This document shows positions 26,755 to 36,161 of a stretch of 64,000 nt of DNA, piece after piece. This DNA comes from PZPK01 sp965230795 (lineage in GTDB: Bacteria; Pseudomonadota; Gammaproteobacteria; Pseudomonadales; Oleiphilaceae), in the NCBI GenBank assembly GCA_965230795.1, contig OZ246020.1, positions 2,418,001 through 2,482,000 of the forward strand. Direction: 5' to 3'. Position 1 is the stretch's first letter. Every line of letters starts with the position of its first letter. Position numbers and translations under genes: made by a program. The notes beneath the pieces were generated by a model. It ran no database searches. It worked only from the letters and a program-made list of their open reading frames with translations, and had not been told where the DNA came from.

Positions 26755-29316
26755 TCAAAGCCAGAGCGTGTAACCCATTTCAAAAGGATGACTCAGGTTC
26801 TTGTGATGGGGGAAAACGCGAATCATGTAGGCCTGCAAGCCCGAGATGTTCAAATCCGTATCCAACCTGAACAATGATTCGTCCTCTCCATAGGTGCCAA
26901 CATAGGTAAAACTGTAGCAGGTGTCTGTTTCAAACTCCCCGGTTGCCTTTTCTTTTCCAACCAGACAATCTGCCCGCACATCCTGCGCCGTAAGCTGTCC
27001 AAGTTTAATGGCAATATCAACCTGTAAATGCTCGCCCGGTGACAGACAGGTCACCGGCTCACTTACCATGCGCATGGAAACATTAGGCCAGTGTTGATGG
27101 ACCGCCTTTTTCCAAACGGCCAGCTGCGTTGCCAATCCGTACTCATCCTGCTTCATACGCTGATATTGCTTGCTTGCCGGGTGATAAAACTTGCGTACGT
27201 AATCCATCATCATTCGCTGGGAATTAAAAAGCGGCAACACCGATTTCATGGAATTTTTGCACTTTTGCACCCAATCGACCGAATAGCCATGGCCATCCCG
27301 GGCGTAATACAGGGGAATAATTTCCTGCTCCAATAGATCGAGCATTTCCTTTGACTCTTCACGATCACGGAACTCATGACTGAAACTTGGACCGTGGGGA
27401 GTGATGGCCCAGCCGTTATCCTCTTCAAACCCCTCACCCCACCAGCCATCAAGCACGGAAAGATTGATGACCCCGTTCATACCGGCCTTTTGTCCTGAGG
27501 TGCCACTGGCTTCCATGGGATATTCCGGATTGTTCAACCACAGATCGACGCCGGAAACCAGTTTACGGGACAAAGACATATCGAAGTCTTCCACCAATAC
27601 AATTTTGCCTTCGAAGCGCGGATCCCGTGAATAGTAATGAATGGCGCGAATCAGATCCTGTCCCGGCTTGTCACTGGGGTGAGCTTTACCCGCGAATATC
27701 AATACCACCGGCATATCGGGGTTATTAACCAGACGATCAAGCCGGTCAATATCCTGAAATATCAGGGTCGCACGCTTATAGGTAGCAAAACGTCTGGCAA
27801 AGCCGATGGTTAAAAAATCCGGTTTCTGCGGATTCAGATAAGCCGTCAATCGTTTTATTTTCGATTCACTTTCCCCGTTTCGATGCATCTGCTGGTTCAC
27901 CCTCTGAGCGACCGCCTCCAGCATCGTGGATTTCAATGTTTGCCGCACACTCCAGAAACTATGGCTCGATATCTCGTCGATGCGTTTCCAGTATTCGCGA
28001 TTTGATAGCTGACTGCGCCAACCGCCACCGTACAAGAGGTCAAAGCGATTGACCCATTCATATGCCAGAAAGGTCATCACATGCACGCCATTGGTAACGT
28101 AACCCATCGGGTTTTCATCCGGCGGAATTTCCGGCCAGATATAGCTCTCCATCTGGGAAGCTTCGTTGCCGTGAATACGACTCACTCCATTGTGAAAGCG
28201 CGAACCGCGCAGCGCCAACGCGGTCATGTTAAAGGAATGCGGAGCCTGCTCACTGACACCGAGGGAGAGGAACTCATCCATGGAAATATTCAGTTCCCGG
28301 ACATAATCCGAGAAATATTCCCGTATCAGGTTTTGGTCAAAAATATCATGACCCGCTGGAACGGGTGTATGAGTTGTGAATACCGTGCTGCTCGCTACGG
28401 CCTCCAGCGCGGCATGAAACTCTAGTTGGTGACTGTTAATCAGTACCCGGCAACGCTCGATGATCTGAAAGGCACTATGTCCTTCGTTGATATGCCAGAC
28501 GGTCGGCTCAATCCCCATCGCCATCTTGGCTCGAATACCACCAATACCCAGCACGATCTCCTGTTGTAAACGATTGCGGTGATCACCGCCATAGAGTTGA
28601 TAGGTAATCTTGCGGTCTTCCGCTGTATTCTCAGGCAAGTCAGTGTCCATCAGAAACAGACGAATATGCCCCACAATTGCCTGCCAGACCTTGATTGCAA
28701 CGGTTCTTCCTGGCAGTTCAACGGCAACTTTCACTTCACTACCCGCATCATCCACTGCAGGCTGTACCGGCAAATCTCCGAAGCGGCTTTGTCCGTACAT
28801 CGCAATCTGATTACCATCGCCGTCAATACGCTGTTTGAAATACCCTTGTCGATAGAGCATGCCGATACCAACAAAAGGTAGACCCAAATCACTTGCCGCT
28901 TTGCAATGATCCCCAGCCAGAATACCCAGGCCACCCGAATAAATGGGGAAGCTTTCATGAAAGCCGAATTCGGCACAGGAATAGGCGACCAGGTCTTGTT
29001 TCGGATCCAGGTACCTGGTGACCTTTTTGTCACGAGGTTCCTGAAGATAGGTGTCAAAGCCGGACAGGACGCGACGATAGTTTTCGATGTAGACATTGTC
29101 CCGTGAGGCCTGATTGATTTTTTCCTGAGAGACCTGACGCAAGAAAACTTTGGGATTGTGCCCACTTTCCTCCCACAAATCGGGGTCGAGGCGGAAAAAC
29201 AGACCGCGGATTCCCCGGTGCCAGCTGTAAAGTAAATTATTGGCGAGTTCTTCCAATCGATTCAGGTTTTCGGGTAATTTAGGCTGACATTCCAGAACGA
29301 ATCGCGTACCGGTCAT
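26755..29316 (-). CDS. glgP: Alpha-glucan phosphorylase (Thermotoga AgpA-like form)
   Basis: This enzyme releases glucose-1-phosphate from glycogen or maltodextrin. The 853-residue product resembles the divergent phosphorylase type whose N-terminus is shorter than in animal or E. coli GlgP: it begins LPENLNRLEELANNLLYSWHRG. The pyridoxal-phosphate region reads MEASGTSGQKAGMNGVINLS followed by VLDGWWGEG. FAGKAHPSDKPGQDLI is a further family motif. It is convergent with malQ, so glycogen breakdown is transcribed separately from glgC-GH57-malQ. Confidence 0.94.
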   Translation of the reverse strand: MTGTRFVLECQPKLPENLNRLEELANNLLYSWHRGIRGLFFRLDPDLWEESGHNPKVFLRQVSQEKINQASRDNVYIENYRRVLSGFDTYLQEPRDKKVTRYLDPKQDLVAYSCAEFGFHESFPIYSGGLGILAGDHCKAASDLGLPFVGIGMLYRQGYFKQRIDGDGNQIAMYGQSRFGDLPVQPAVDDAGSEVKVAVELPGRTVAIKVWQAIVGHIRLFLMDTDLPENTAEDRKITYQLYGGDHRNRLQQEIVLGIGGIRAKMAMGIEPTVWHINEGHSAFQIIERCRVLINSHQLEFHAALEAVASSTVFTTHTPVPAGHDIFDQNLIREYFSDYVRELNISMDEFLSLGVSEQAPHSFNMTALALRGSRFHNGVSRIHGNEASQMESYIWPEIPPDENPMGYVTNGVHVMTFLAYEWVNRFDLLYGGGWRSQLSNREYWKRIDEISSHSFWSVRQTLKSTMLEAVAQRVNQQMHRNGESESKIKRLTAYLNPQKPDFLTIGFARRFATYKRATLIFQDIDRLDRLVNNPDMPVVLIFAGKAHPSDKPGQDLIRAIHYYSRDPRFEGKIVLVEDFDMSLSRKLVSGVDLWLNNPEYPMEASGTSGQKAGMNGVINLSVLDGWWGEGFEEDNGWAITPHGPSFSHEFRDREESKEMLDLLEQEIIPLYYARDGHGYSVDWVQKCKNSMKSVLPLFNSQRMMMDYVRKFYHPASKQYQRMKQDEYGLATQLAVWKKAVHQHWPNVSMRMVSEPVTCLSPGEHLQVDIAIKLGQLTAQDVRADCLVGKEKATGEFETDTCYSFTYVGTYGEDESLFRLDTDLNISGLQAYMIRVFPHHKNLSHPFEMGYTLWL

Positions 29317-29443
29317 GGAAGTGTGCTCCTGTTATGAGATTATTTTCGAGCCAAGGCGATACTGAAGCGTGATCGCCGCGAGAAACCAATACGAGCTCAA
29401 CTACTGATTCAATGAAACCATTACACCCGAAAGTGAAATAACA

Positions 29444-30439
29444 ATGACAACCATCCTTGCAGGTGATATCGGCGGAACAAAAACACTACTCGGCCTCTAT
29501 GAACACACGAACTCAGGGTTTAACTGTATATACCAACAAAAATACTGTAGCCATGATTTTTGTCAATTTGATAATTTATTAAAGTCCTTTCTTGAAGAAT
29601 TGCATACTCAGTCAGGTAACGCAGCGAGACATGCGGATGTTCTGTCTCTGTCCGTGGCAGGCCCCGTCATCGAACAACAATGTCGAACGACCAACCTGCC
29701 CTGGTCGCTCTCTTCCCGAGAGCTTGCAAGTGGGTTCAATTTACGACGCGTGTTGCTATTGAATGATATCGAAGCAACGGCGATTGGTTTGGTTCAGTCC
29801 CCCATCGATGCATGCCTGCAAATCAATCCTGACGCCAGGTACTGTCCCGGCAACAGAGCAGTAATTTCACTAGGTACCGGCCTGGGACAGGCTTTTCTAT
29901 ATTGGGACGGACACACCTATCACGCCAGCGGTACCGAAGGGGGACACACGGATTTCGCTCCAATCTCGGAGGAAGACATCCCGCTTTGGCACTATCTCAA
30001 CAGCCGCTTCCCTGATCACATCAGTTACGAACGCGTGCTGTCCGGCCCGGGCATTGAACTGCTGTATGAATTTCTCTGCGAGCAACGGGGAACGCGCCCT
30101 GAATCGAAAGCAACATCTGCACAATGGATAACTAACCATGCGATTAATCAATCAGATCCGATCTGTATTGAGGTCATGTCTTTATTCTGTCGACTCCTGG
30201 CAACAGAAGCTTCGAACCTTGTGCTAAAGGTGATGGGAACGGGAGGGATTTATTTCGCCGGAGGCATTGCGCCGATATTACTCCCCCTGCTACAGAAACC
30301 TGGCTTTATCGAATATTTCACTGCCAAAGGACGTTTTAGCGGTCTACTCAAAAGCGTTCCTATTTTGGTTGCCCGCCAAAGTGACTACCCCATAAAAGGT
30401 GCTTTGGCAAAAGCGCTTGAAGCGCCAACCAGGGATTAG
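29444..30439 (+). CDS. glk: Glucokinase
   Basis: Glk phosphorylates glucose with ATP. The 331-residue product has the N-terminal phosphate-binding motif GDIGGTKTLLGL, the segment VAGPVIEQQCRTTNLPW, the catalytic base region LLNDIEATAIG, and VISLGTGLGQAFL. It is of the E. coli Glk type (not a ROK protein: the CxCGxxGCxE zinc motif is absent). The gene is divergent from glgP across 127 bases. Next to the glycogen enzymes it would funnel free glucose from debranching or GH57 action into glycolysis. Confidence 0.93.
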   Translation: MTTILAGDIGGTKTLLGLYEHTNSGFNCIYQQKYCSHDFCQFDNLLKSFLEELHTQSGNAARHADVLSLSVAGPVIEQQCRTTNLPWSLSSRELASGFNLRRVLLLNDIEATAIGLVQSPIDACLQINPDARYCPGNRAVISLGTGLGQAFLYWDGHTYHASGTEGGHTDFAPISEEDIPLWHYLNSRFPDHISYERVLSGPGIELLYEFLCEQRGTRPESKATSAQWITNHAINQSDPICIEVMSLFCRLLATEASNLVLKVMGTGGIYFAGGIAPILLPLLQKPGFIEYFTAKGRFSGLLKSVPILVARQSDYPIKGALAKALEAPTRD

Positions 30440-30621
30440 CGTTCATTAAGTCGCAACAAGGTTCCGGAACAATGAAGAACGGCAATGGTTCCAAAGCATT
30501 AGCCGACTAAAATTGACCTGAATCAGATCCTGCTTTGTGTATTCATGACATAGTGCGCAAACAAAAAAACCAGCAAGGCAACAATCATCAAACACCAATT
30601 CGAATTACAAATGAGACAGCC

Positions 30622-31602
30622 ATGAGCTACGACATTATTACCATCGGCAGTGCCACCGTTGACCATTTTGCAGATACCGATTCTGAACTCATACGTATCG
30701 ATACCCGCTCCCACCACGAAGAGCTTATTGCCTTTCCCTTAGGCAGCAAGATGCTGATTAATGAACTCAAGACCACGGTTGGCGGGGGCGGTACCAACAC
30801 CGCTGTCGCGTTCTCTCACCTCGGTTTAAAAACCGCTTACCTGGGTAAGATTGGTGCCGATGCCGCCGGTGATTTTGTAATCGATCTATTAAACACCGAG
30901 CACATTGATTTCATTGGCGCGCGCAGCGGTCAAACCGGCTTCTCCGTCATTCTTAACAGCATCATGGACGACCGCTCCATACTTGCCTACAAAGGAGCCA
31001 ATGACCATTTGCAGCCCGGAGATATCCCTGACTTTGAAACGCAGTGGATCTATCTTTCCAGTATGCTCAATGAAAGTTGGGACACGGTCGTCAACCTTAT
31101 CGCCGACGGTCGATTCAGAGTGGCTTTTAATCCCAGCAACTATCAAGCTGAACAAGGCTATCAGGCCCTTAAGAAACTCATTGACCATGTGGACATTCTG
31201 GTTCTGAATCGTGAGGAAGCCTGCAAGCTGTTGGGTATGGATTACCATGAAGACAAGCCCATGATGGACTTATTGAAGGCCCTGCATGAGCTGGTCCCCA
31301 ATATCGTTGTGATCACCGATGGATCAGATGGTGCCTACGTATACGATGGCCACGCAGCCTTTCATGGTCGCCCCAGCCAGGACCTGCAAATTCTTGAAAC
31401 GACCGGGGCCGGCGATGCCTTTGCCTCGTCCTTTACTGCCGCCATCATTAAAGGCTGCCCCATTGAGAAAGCACTCAACTACGGCATGACAAACGCTGAA
31501 TCGGTTTTACAATACAAGGGAGCGAAGGAAAAATTGTTATACTGGGATGAGCTCGTTGCCATCGCAAACAACAACCAGCGTGAAATTTCTCCCATCCACT
31601 GA
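30622..31602 (+). CDS. PfkB-family sugar or nucleoside kinase
   Basis: This is a ribokinase-fold kinase. Visible features are the N-terminal IGSATVDHF, the substrate loop VGGGGTNTAVAFSHLG, and the C-terminal anion-hole and catalytic motif ETTGAGDAFASSF containing the catalytic Asp. The start at 30622 was chosen because MSYDIITIGSATVD matches the family N-terminus and GAGAC-like bases precede it; a GTG 29 codons upstream opens a non-homologous extension. Substrate cannot be decided from sequence; ribose, fructose or adenosine are all possible. Its place after glucokinase suggests a sugar. Confidence 0.88.
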   Translation: MSYDIITIGSATVDHFADTDSELIRIDTRSHHEELIAFPLGSKMLINELKTTVGGGGTNTAVAFSHLGLKTAYLGKIGADAAGDFVIDLLNTEHIDFIGARSGQTGFSVILNSIMDDRSILAYKGANDHLQPGDIPDFETQWIYLSSMLNESWDTVVNLIADGRFRVAFNPSNYQAEQGYQALKKLIDHVDILVLNREEACKLLGMDYHEDKPMMDLLKALHELVPNIVVITDGSDGAYVYDGHAAFHGRPSQDLQILETTGAGDAFASSFTAAIIKGCPIEKALNYGMTNAESVLQYKGAKEKLLYWDELVAIANNNQREISPIH

Positions 31603-31659
31603 CATAGCCTTTTTAATCGAGGCTTTGAAGATATTGATACAAGGATCTAAGTCCGAATC

Positions 31660-32670
31660 ATGACTACCCAACAACGTTGTATTGTGTACCTTGGAAATGT
31701 TATCCCCCACGCTGATTCACAGGCCTCAGAAAAAATTCTGGGCTTGTGGCAATCGGCATCCGAGCTTTTCATGGAGTTTGAATTCTCCTGTTCACTTCCG
31801 GGTGGCGGCCAGAACTTCAAAGGCTCAATGCAGTGCAAGTTGGATGGCGTCGTTGAGCAAATGACCAAGGCGATCAAGGCGTCAGGGAGTTTTGATGCGT
31901 ATCGCGAATCACGCAGTCAAAATCCGGATATTCCCGTCTCGGCGATGATCGAGTTCTTTATTTCAAGCTCAGACCAAAATCTGGATATCGGGGAGGTCTT
32001 CCATGTCGCCTCCGTATGTCAGCAACAACTGTTTCTCGCGATGAATCTGGCAATGCCAGGCTCATGCCAGCTCCTTGGCGCAGAGTTTCAGGGTGAGCAG
32101 TCCCATCTTTATGAAGCGCAGTCTTTCGATGCCAAACCTTTCTACAACGCGCGTATGTCAGCACAGGAAAAGGCCTGGCCAAATGTCTCATCACCTACTC
32201 TGGATGCCTGCTGGGAATGGATGACGCAACAAGGCTTCAGCCAGTCCGATATCGCCATTAAGGATATCAACAAGGCATTGTACAACATGCTGAAGCTGGC
32301 ACAGCAACGGCATCGCTACGGTTCCCGCAGTGCCCTGCTGGCTACCCAGCAAATACAGCTGCTACTTGACGCGGCTCACAGTACCGGTGCTGCGATCTTA
32401 AGAAATCGTACGCGTTTGGTCCTGGGTGACATACCCGAAGCTGCCGATTGCTTCGTTGAATTGATCAACGTTCGCAACGATCTGATCGATGGCAATCATC
32501 CGGTTCGACGCCCTGCCTTAATCAGCCATACATCTGTTGAGGAGGCACGTGAACAGATTGCGACTCACAACACAACACTGGAATTGGCTAGTGCACTGAT
32601 CGTCGCACTGATGCAGGGATTGATCGAATCGGGCAAAGACAAGTATGAGTTTGAGGAAATCCTGAAGTAG
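31660..32670 (+). CDS. Conserved-looking hypothetical cytoplasmic protein
   Basis: I do not recognise this 336-residue protein. It has no signal peptide or membrane helix. The N-terminal third looks mixed alpha/beta (RCIVYLGNVIPH, MEFEFSCSLPGGGQNFKG). The C-terminal two thirds are helical and include ELINVRNDLIDGNHPVRRP, which faintly recalls the Arg-containing helix of HEPN-like domains, a weak resemblance only. It is 57 bases downstream of the PfkB-family kinase on the same strand and is followed by two hairpins, so it may end that transcript. Confidence 0.6.
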   Translation: MTTQQRCIVYLGNVIPHADSQASEKILGLWQSASELFMEFEFSCSLPGGGQNFKGSMQCKLDGVVEQMTKAIKASGSFDAYRESRSQNPDIPVSAMIEFFISSSDQNLDIGEVFHVASVCQQQLFLAMNLAMPGSCQLLGAEFQGEQSHLYEAQSFDAKPFYNARMSAQEKAWPNVSSPTLDACWEWMTQQGFSQSDIAIKDINKALYNMLKLAQQRHRYGSRSALLATQQIQLLLDAAHSTGAAILRNRTRLVLGDIPEAADCFVELINVRNDLIDGNHPVRRPALISHTSVEEAREQIATHNTTLELASALIVALMQGLIESGKDKYEFEEILK

Positions 32671-32683
32671 CTGAGCTGAAAGA

Positions 32684-32707
32684 CAGGCGTCAGATGTCAG
32701 ACGCCTG
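32684..32707. terminator. Inverted repeat after the hypothetical gene
   Basis: CAGGCGTC at 32684-32691 pairs perfectly with GACGCCTG at 32700-32707 around an 8-base loop. It lies 13 bases after the stop codon of the plus-strand gene and just before a second hairpin, and is probably part of the termination region. Confidence 0.55.
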
Positions 32708-32721
32708 AATTCGAAAATCAA

Positions 32722-32746
32722 AAAAGAGCGTTATTTACGCTCTTTT
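32722..32746. terminator. Bidirectional rho-independent terminator
   Basis: AAAAGAGCG (32722-32730) and CGCTCTTTT (32738-32746) form a 9-bp stem with a 7-base loop. It has A-tracts on one side and T-tracts on the other, the usual form of a terminator working in both directions. It separates the plus-strand kinase transcript from the minus-strand GAPDH gene. Confidence 0.85.
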
Positions 32747-32784
32747 GTTGTTACAGGTGACTGACATCATTTCCGCTAGATTCA

Positions 32785-33792
32785 TCAGCCTTTCATTAAA
32801 TAGTTCATCATATCCAGGCAGCGCTTGGCATAGGCAAATTCATTGTCATACCATACGTGTAACTTGAGGAAACGATTCTGTATCAGCCCGGTAGAACGTC
32901 CATGAACGATCGCCGAATGCGGGTCACCGATAATATCACTGGATACCAGTTCTTCATCGCTGTAAGCCAGCACGCCTTTCAGTTCATTTTCCGCAGCGGC
33001 CTTGAAGGCCTTGTTAACCGACTCAACATCCGTATCTTTTGAAAGCTCCACGCTAATATCAGTAATGGCTCCGTCCGCTACCGGAACACGTAGTGCAATC
33101 GCAGCAAGTTTGCCTTTTAATTCTGGCAAGACTTCAACAGTAGCCTTGTCAGCCCCCGTTGAGGTGGGGATGATATTGATTGCACCGGCACGACCGCGGA
33201 TCATGTTGCGTTTGGCTCCGTCTACCATGGTTTGGCTGATGGTATAGCCATGCACGGTGGTTGCATGGGCTTTCTCAATGCCAAAATGTTTCAGAAGCAC
33301 ACTTAAAGGCGGTGCCAGTGAATTGGTGGTACAGGAAGCATTGGAAATAATGCGATGGTTTTCCGCATCAAATTCCTGGTGATTAACGCCATATACCAAC
33401 GTTTTATCAGGATCGTCTGCCGGCGCACTGATCAACACCCTTTTAGCGCCTGCCTGAAGGTGTTTGGACGCGTCTACGTGCTTACGAAACCGGCCGCTGG
33501 CATCAAGAACAACATCAACCCCAAGATCTCCCCAAGGCAGTTTTGTGGGCTCAGGTTCCGAATACACAGGAAGTTTTAGATTTCCGAGGCATAGCGTATT
33601 GCCATTTTCGACACTGACATCGAAGCGTGCTCGTCCATGCACAGAATCAAATTTCAACAGATAGGCAAGATTATCGATATCCACCAGATCGTTTGCCGCA
33701 ACGATTTCAAAATCCTGGCAATTTGAGTGTATAAACTCCCGGAGAGCCAGACGACCGATTCGTCCCAGCCCGTTTATAGCAATACGCTTCAT
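32785..33792 (-). CDS. gap: Glyceraldehyde-3-phosphate dehydrogenase, type I
   Basis: GAPDH oxidises glyceraldehyde-3-phosphate to 1,3-bisphosphoglycerate with NAD or NADP. The 335-residue product has the nucleotide-binding INGLGRIGRLALRE, the catalytic SNASCTTNSLAP with Cys at about 154, and the C-terminal WYDNEFAYAKR. Asn-Asp-Leu after the second beta strand (VAANDLVD) suggests NAD preference. It is monocistronic between a bidirectional terminator and a long upstream region. It may be one of several gap genes in the genome. Confidence 0.95.
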   Translation of the reverse strand: MKRIAINGLGRIGRLALREFIHSNCQDFEIVAANDLVDIDNLAYLLKFDSVHGRARFDVSVENGNTLCLGNLKLPVYSEPEPTKLPWGDLGVDVVLDASGRFRKHVDASKHLQAGAKRVLISAPADDPDKTLVYGVNHQEFDAENHRIISNASCTTNSLAPPLSVLLKHFGIEKAHATTVHGYTISQTMVDGAKRNMIRGRAGAINIIPTSTGADKATVEVLPELKGKLAAIALRVPVADGAITDISVELSKDTDVESVNKAFKAAAENELKGVLAYSDEELVSSDIIGDPHSAIVHGRSTGLIQNRFLKLHVWYDNEFAYAKRCLDMMNYLMKG

Positions 33793-34130
33793 GAAACCCC
33801 CTGATCCTGTATTGAGATTGTTTTAATTAGGCGCTCTAATCAAATCACCGAATACGCCAAGGAACATTGATGTGCGTCAAGCGCCTGTATTTATTCATAG
33901 CGCCTGTCTCAGGCGACCCATTCAGACTTGTATAATATTGAGTATTGAAGAGCACTAAATCTGATGCCAATCATCTGCCAAGTCGAACGTCGGCGCCACA
34001 TCTCACATAAAGCAGTCTAGGAGCTCAATATGTCAAACACGCGTCAGGTTCATGAATTACGGCGTACAGGGTCTATATACCTTCCTAATATATTACTTTA
34101 ATGTATCTAGTTATCCTATTGTTTTATATA
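33793..34130. other. Intergenic region upstream of gap
   Basis: This 338-base stretch contains the gap promoter on the minus strand and a very AT-rich tail near 34080-34130. ATTAG-GCGCT-CTAAT around 33826-33840 is a short inverted repeat that could be an operator. A perfect TATAAT occurs near 33936 on the plus strand but without a good -35 partner. Apart from the possible small frame listed separately, I see no gene. Confidence 0.45.
34030..34101 (+). CDS. Possible 23-residue small ORF
   Basis: An ATG at 34030 preceded by TAGGAGCTCA (a reasonable ribosome-binding site) opens a 23-codon frame, MSNTRQVHELRRTGSIYLPN plus three residues, ending at TAA. The peptide is basic with a hydrophobic C-terminus and has no Cys or Trp. 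It lies just past the 3' end of the isoprenoid-synthase-like gene on the opposite strand. The evidence is only the ribosome-binding site and frame; it may be chance. Confidence 0.2.
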   Translation: MSNTRQVHELRRTGSIYLPNILL

Positions 34131-34835
34131 TTATTTGAAGCTGGTAGACAGCGCCTTAACGTAGGGAGCAATGAATGAAAAAGGGCTCTGTGCCAATGAC
34201 CGGCACAGGCTGAGACACTCCGCTTTGATCTGAGTCTGATCATCAGGAGGCATGGCATAAAAGCGCTGGTCACCCGTACGAATATCACTGGCGAAATGAT
34301 TGATTAAACCAAAGTCATAGCCCACTTTCGCAAAATCTTCTGCTACCGGTGTGGCCGCGGACAACATCAGAAAATAGGCCTGAAACTGGCACCCGTTCAG
34401 TCCGCTCGCCGCCTGCTGAGAGAGTACTCTGTTCCAGTGTACCGTTGACAGCTCGCGATGCTGAGCGATACCAACCTGTGCCAGTAAGGTGTGTATCTGT
34501 GAACGAACCCGAGAATCAAATTCGGACAACATGTCCGCGATAAGCTGTTGGAATGTAAACACTGCCGTTATTGCCTGATCCGGTGGCAGATAGTCACAAT
34601 CACCATCTGCAAGATCATCTGCCAGGTGAATCACCACATTCTGCAAGGCAGCCGGAGCAGCCCGGCGACAGGCCTCATCATGATCAAATGCCAGATGACG
34701 TGCGCCATCATAGAAAAGCTGAAAGTTGCTTTCTTGAGGGCTGTGTTTAAGAGATTTTGCCAATTCAAGAGCGGGCGCCAGTGACTCAGTTTCAAGTGTT
34801 TCAAGAACCGATCGCCAAACCGAAGCAGCGCTCAT
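34131..34835 (-). CDS. Isoprenoid-synthase-fold protein, resembling polyprenyl synthetases/ComQ
   Basis: This 234-residue, all-helical protein shows two Asp-rich motifs in the places expected of a short polyprenyl diphosphate synthase. HLADDLADGD begins near residue 71, and YDFGLINHFASDIRTGDQRF lies in the last third; the second is spaced like the helix bearing QIxND in ComQ-like enzymes. A helix with Gly (LNGCQFQAYFLML) precedes it. I infer a terpenoid-synthase fold from these motifs, not from a full alignment. Whether it is catalytic is unknown. It follows the histidine kinase gene by five bases and is the last gene of the four-gene signalling operon. Confidence 0.5.
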   Translation of the reverse strand: MSAASVWRSVLETLETESLAPALELAKSLKHSPQESNFQLFYDGARHLAFDHDEACRRAAPAALQNVVIHLADDLADGDCDYLPPDQAITAVFTFQQLIADMLSEFDSRVRSQIHTLLAQVGIAQHRELSTVHWNRVLSQQAASGLNGCQFQAYFLMLSAATPVAEDFAKVGYDFGLINHFASDIRTGDQRFYAMPPDDQTQIKAECLSLCRSLAQSPFSFIAPYVKALSTSFK

Positions 34836-34840
34836 GGGAT

Positions 34841-36157
34841 CTATTCTCCTACAGGTATTTTTATGGTAACGCGAGCCCCTCGACCAGGAAGATTTTCCAG
34901 CGATAAATCGCCCTTGTTGGCCGCTACCAGGCGTTTCGAGGTGTAGATACCCAGACCGGTTCCATCCTCTTTGGTCGTAAATACCGAGGCTGAATTAGCA
35001 AGAAATTCGGCAGGAAAACCCGGGCCATCATCATCGACACAAAGCTTCAAATGCTGGCCATCATCCTGAACATGCAGCAACACGGAATTCGCATGCTCGC
35101 GGCCATTGCCCTCGCAGGCGTTTTTGACAGCATTGAGAAGCACTCTTTCCAGGGTCGATTCACCGCCGTGAAGGTTCACATAGCGTATTTCTGTATCGCG
35201 CTGATAGTTGATTTCCGAAACACTGCCCAGAAACTGATTTTTAGACAGGGCGACAATTTTTTCGGCGATGCGGTCAATATCAACCAGCTCTTTGAGACTG
35301 GCTTCCTTACCCTTCTCCCGACCCTGATCAATCAGTACTTTCAATTTCCGTGTTGAATCGGAAATGTCGGAAGTAATGTGCTGAATATCATTGGAAAGCC
35401 CGCCTTCAAAGCTCTGTCCTTCCAACATCTCCTGCAACATATCCACGTTGATCAGAACACTGGACAAGGCATTGGCAGCATCATGGTTGGCACCACAGAT
35501 TTCTGACAACAAATTCCTGGTATCTTCAGTTTCCCTGACCCGTTCCATCAGCGTCTGCGCTTCGATGGCCTCGCGCATGGATTCGCGCTCGCGCACAGCG
35601 GCAGCTCTTTTTCGGGCATAAGTACCCATGGTATACGCAGCAGACAGGGATATCAGACCGCCGAATACCACGACAGCATAATGGTCGCTCGTATTGGCCA
35701 TCAGGAGCGCAACTACAATAGCAACAATGGTTGTTAGCCCACCCCACAACTGCCCTGCTGAAAACTGGAAGAATTCACCATGATAGGCTGCAAGAAGAAT
35801 GGGTAATACCGCCAGTAGTGTCGCGCCGGGAAATGCCGAAAAACAGACCAGCGACCACATGAAACTTTGAAACACCGCCGACACAGCAAGCATTAACAGG
35901 GCGTAGCGGTTTGGGCCTAAACCATATCTGAGCTTGGTGGAACTGACCAAGTACGCAAACACGGCTACAACACCCAAAGCAATAAAGGGAGGTAAAGGCA
36001 ATAGCTTGAAAAAGGCGGAGATGCCCGGTGCCCAGGCACCAATACTGATTAATGCAACAAAAGTAGAAAGAATAAACAGCCAGGTTTTCCGATTGGTGAC
36101 AGCCTGCAGCTGTTCCTCGTCGATATTCGCAACCCAGCGTTCATAATGTCCAAACAA
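34841..36157 (-). CDS. Membrane-bound sensor histidine kinase
   Basis: The 438-residue protein has an N-terminal half of about six membrane helices with almost no periplasmic loops, then a short coiled coil (residues about 175-205) and a transmitter. The phospho-acceptor is probably the His in ICGANHDAANALSSV. ATPase motifs are VLLNAVKNAC (N box), DDGPGFP (G1) and GTGLGIYTSKRLVA (G2). The layout recalls redox sensors of the RegB type, but the H-box is different. The frame has no early ATG, so the start is a TTG at 36157 with GGGGTAAG upstream, four bases after the DyP-like stop. Its partner is presumably the response regulator at 37430-37996. Confidence 0.85.
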   Translation of the reverse strand: MFGHYERWVANIDEEQLQAVTNRKTWLFILSTFVALISIGAWAPGISAFFKLLPLPPFIALGVVAVFAYLVSSTKLRYGLGPNRYALLMLAVSAVFQSFMWSLVCFSAFPGATLLAVLPILLAAYHGEFFQFSAGQLWGGLTTIVAIVVALLMANTSDHYAVVVFGGLISLSAAYTMGTYARKRAAAVRERESMREAIEAQTLMERVRETEDTRNLLSEICGANHDAANALSSVLINVDMLQEMLEGQSFEGGLSNDIQHITSDISDSTRKLKVLIDQGREKGKEASLKELVDIDRIAEKIVALSKNQFLGSVSEINYQRDTEIRYVNLHGGESTLERVLLNAVKNACEGNGREHANSVLLHVQDDGQHLKLCVDDDGPGFPAEFLANSASVFTTKEDGTGLGIYTSKRLVAANKGDLSLENLPGRGARVTIKIPVGE

Positions 36158-36161
36158 ATTC

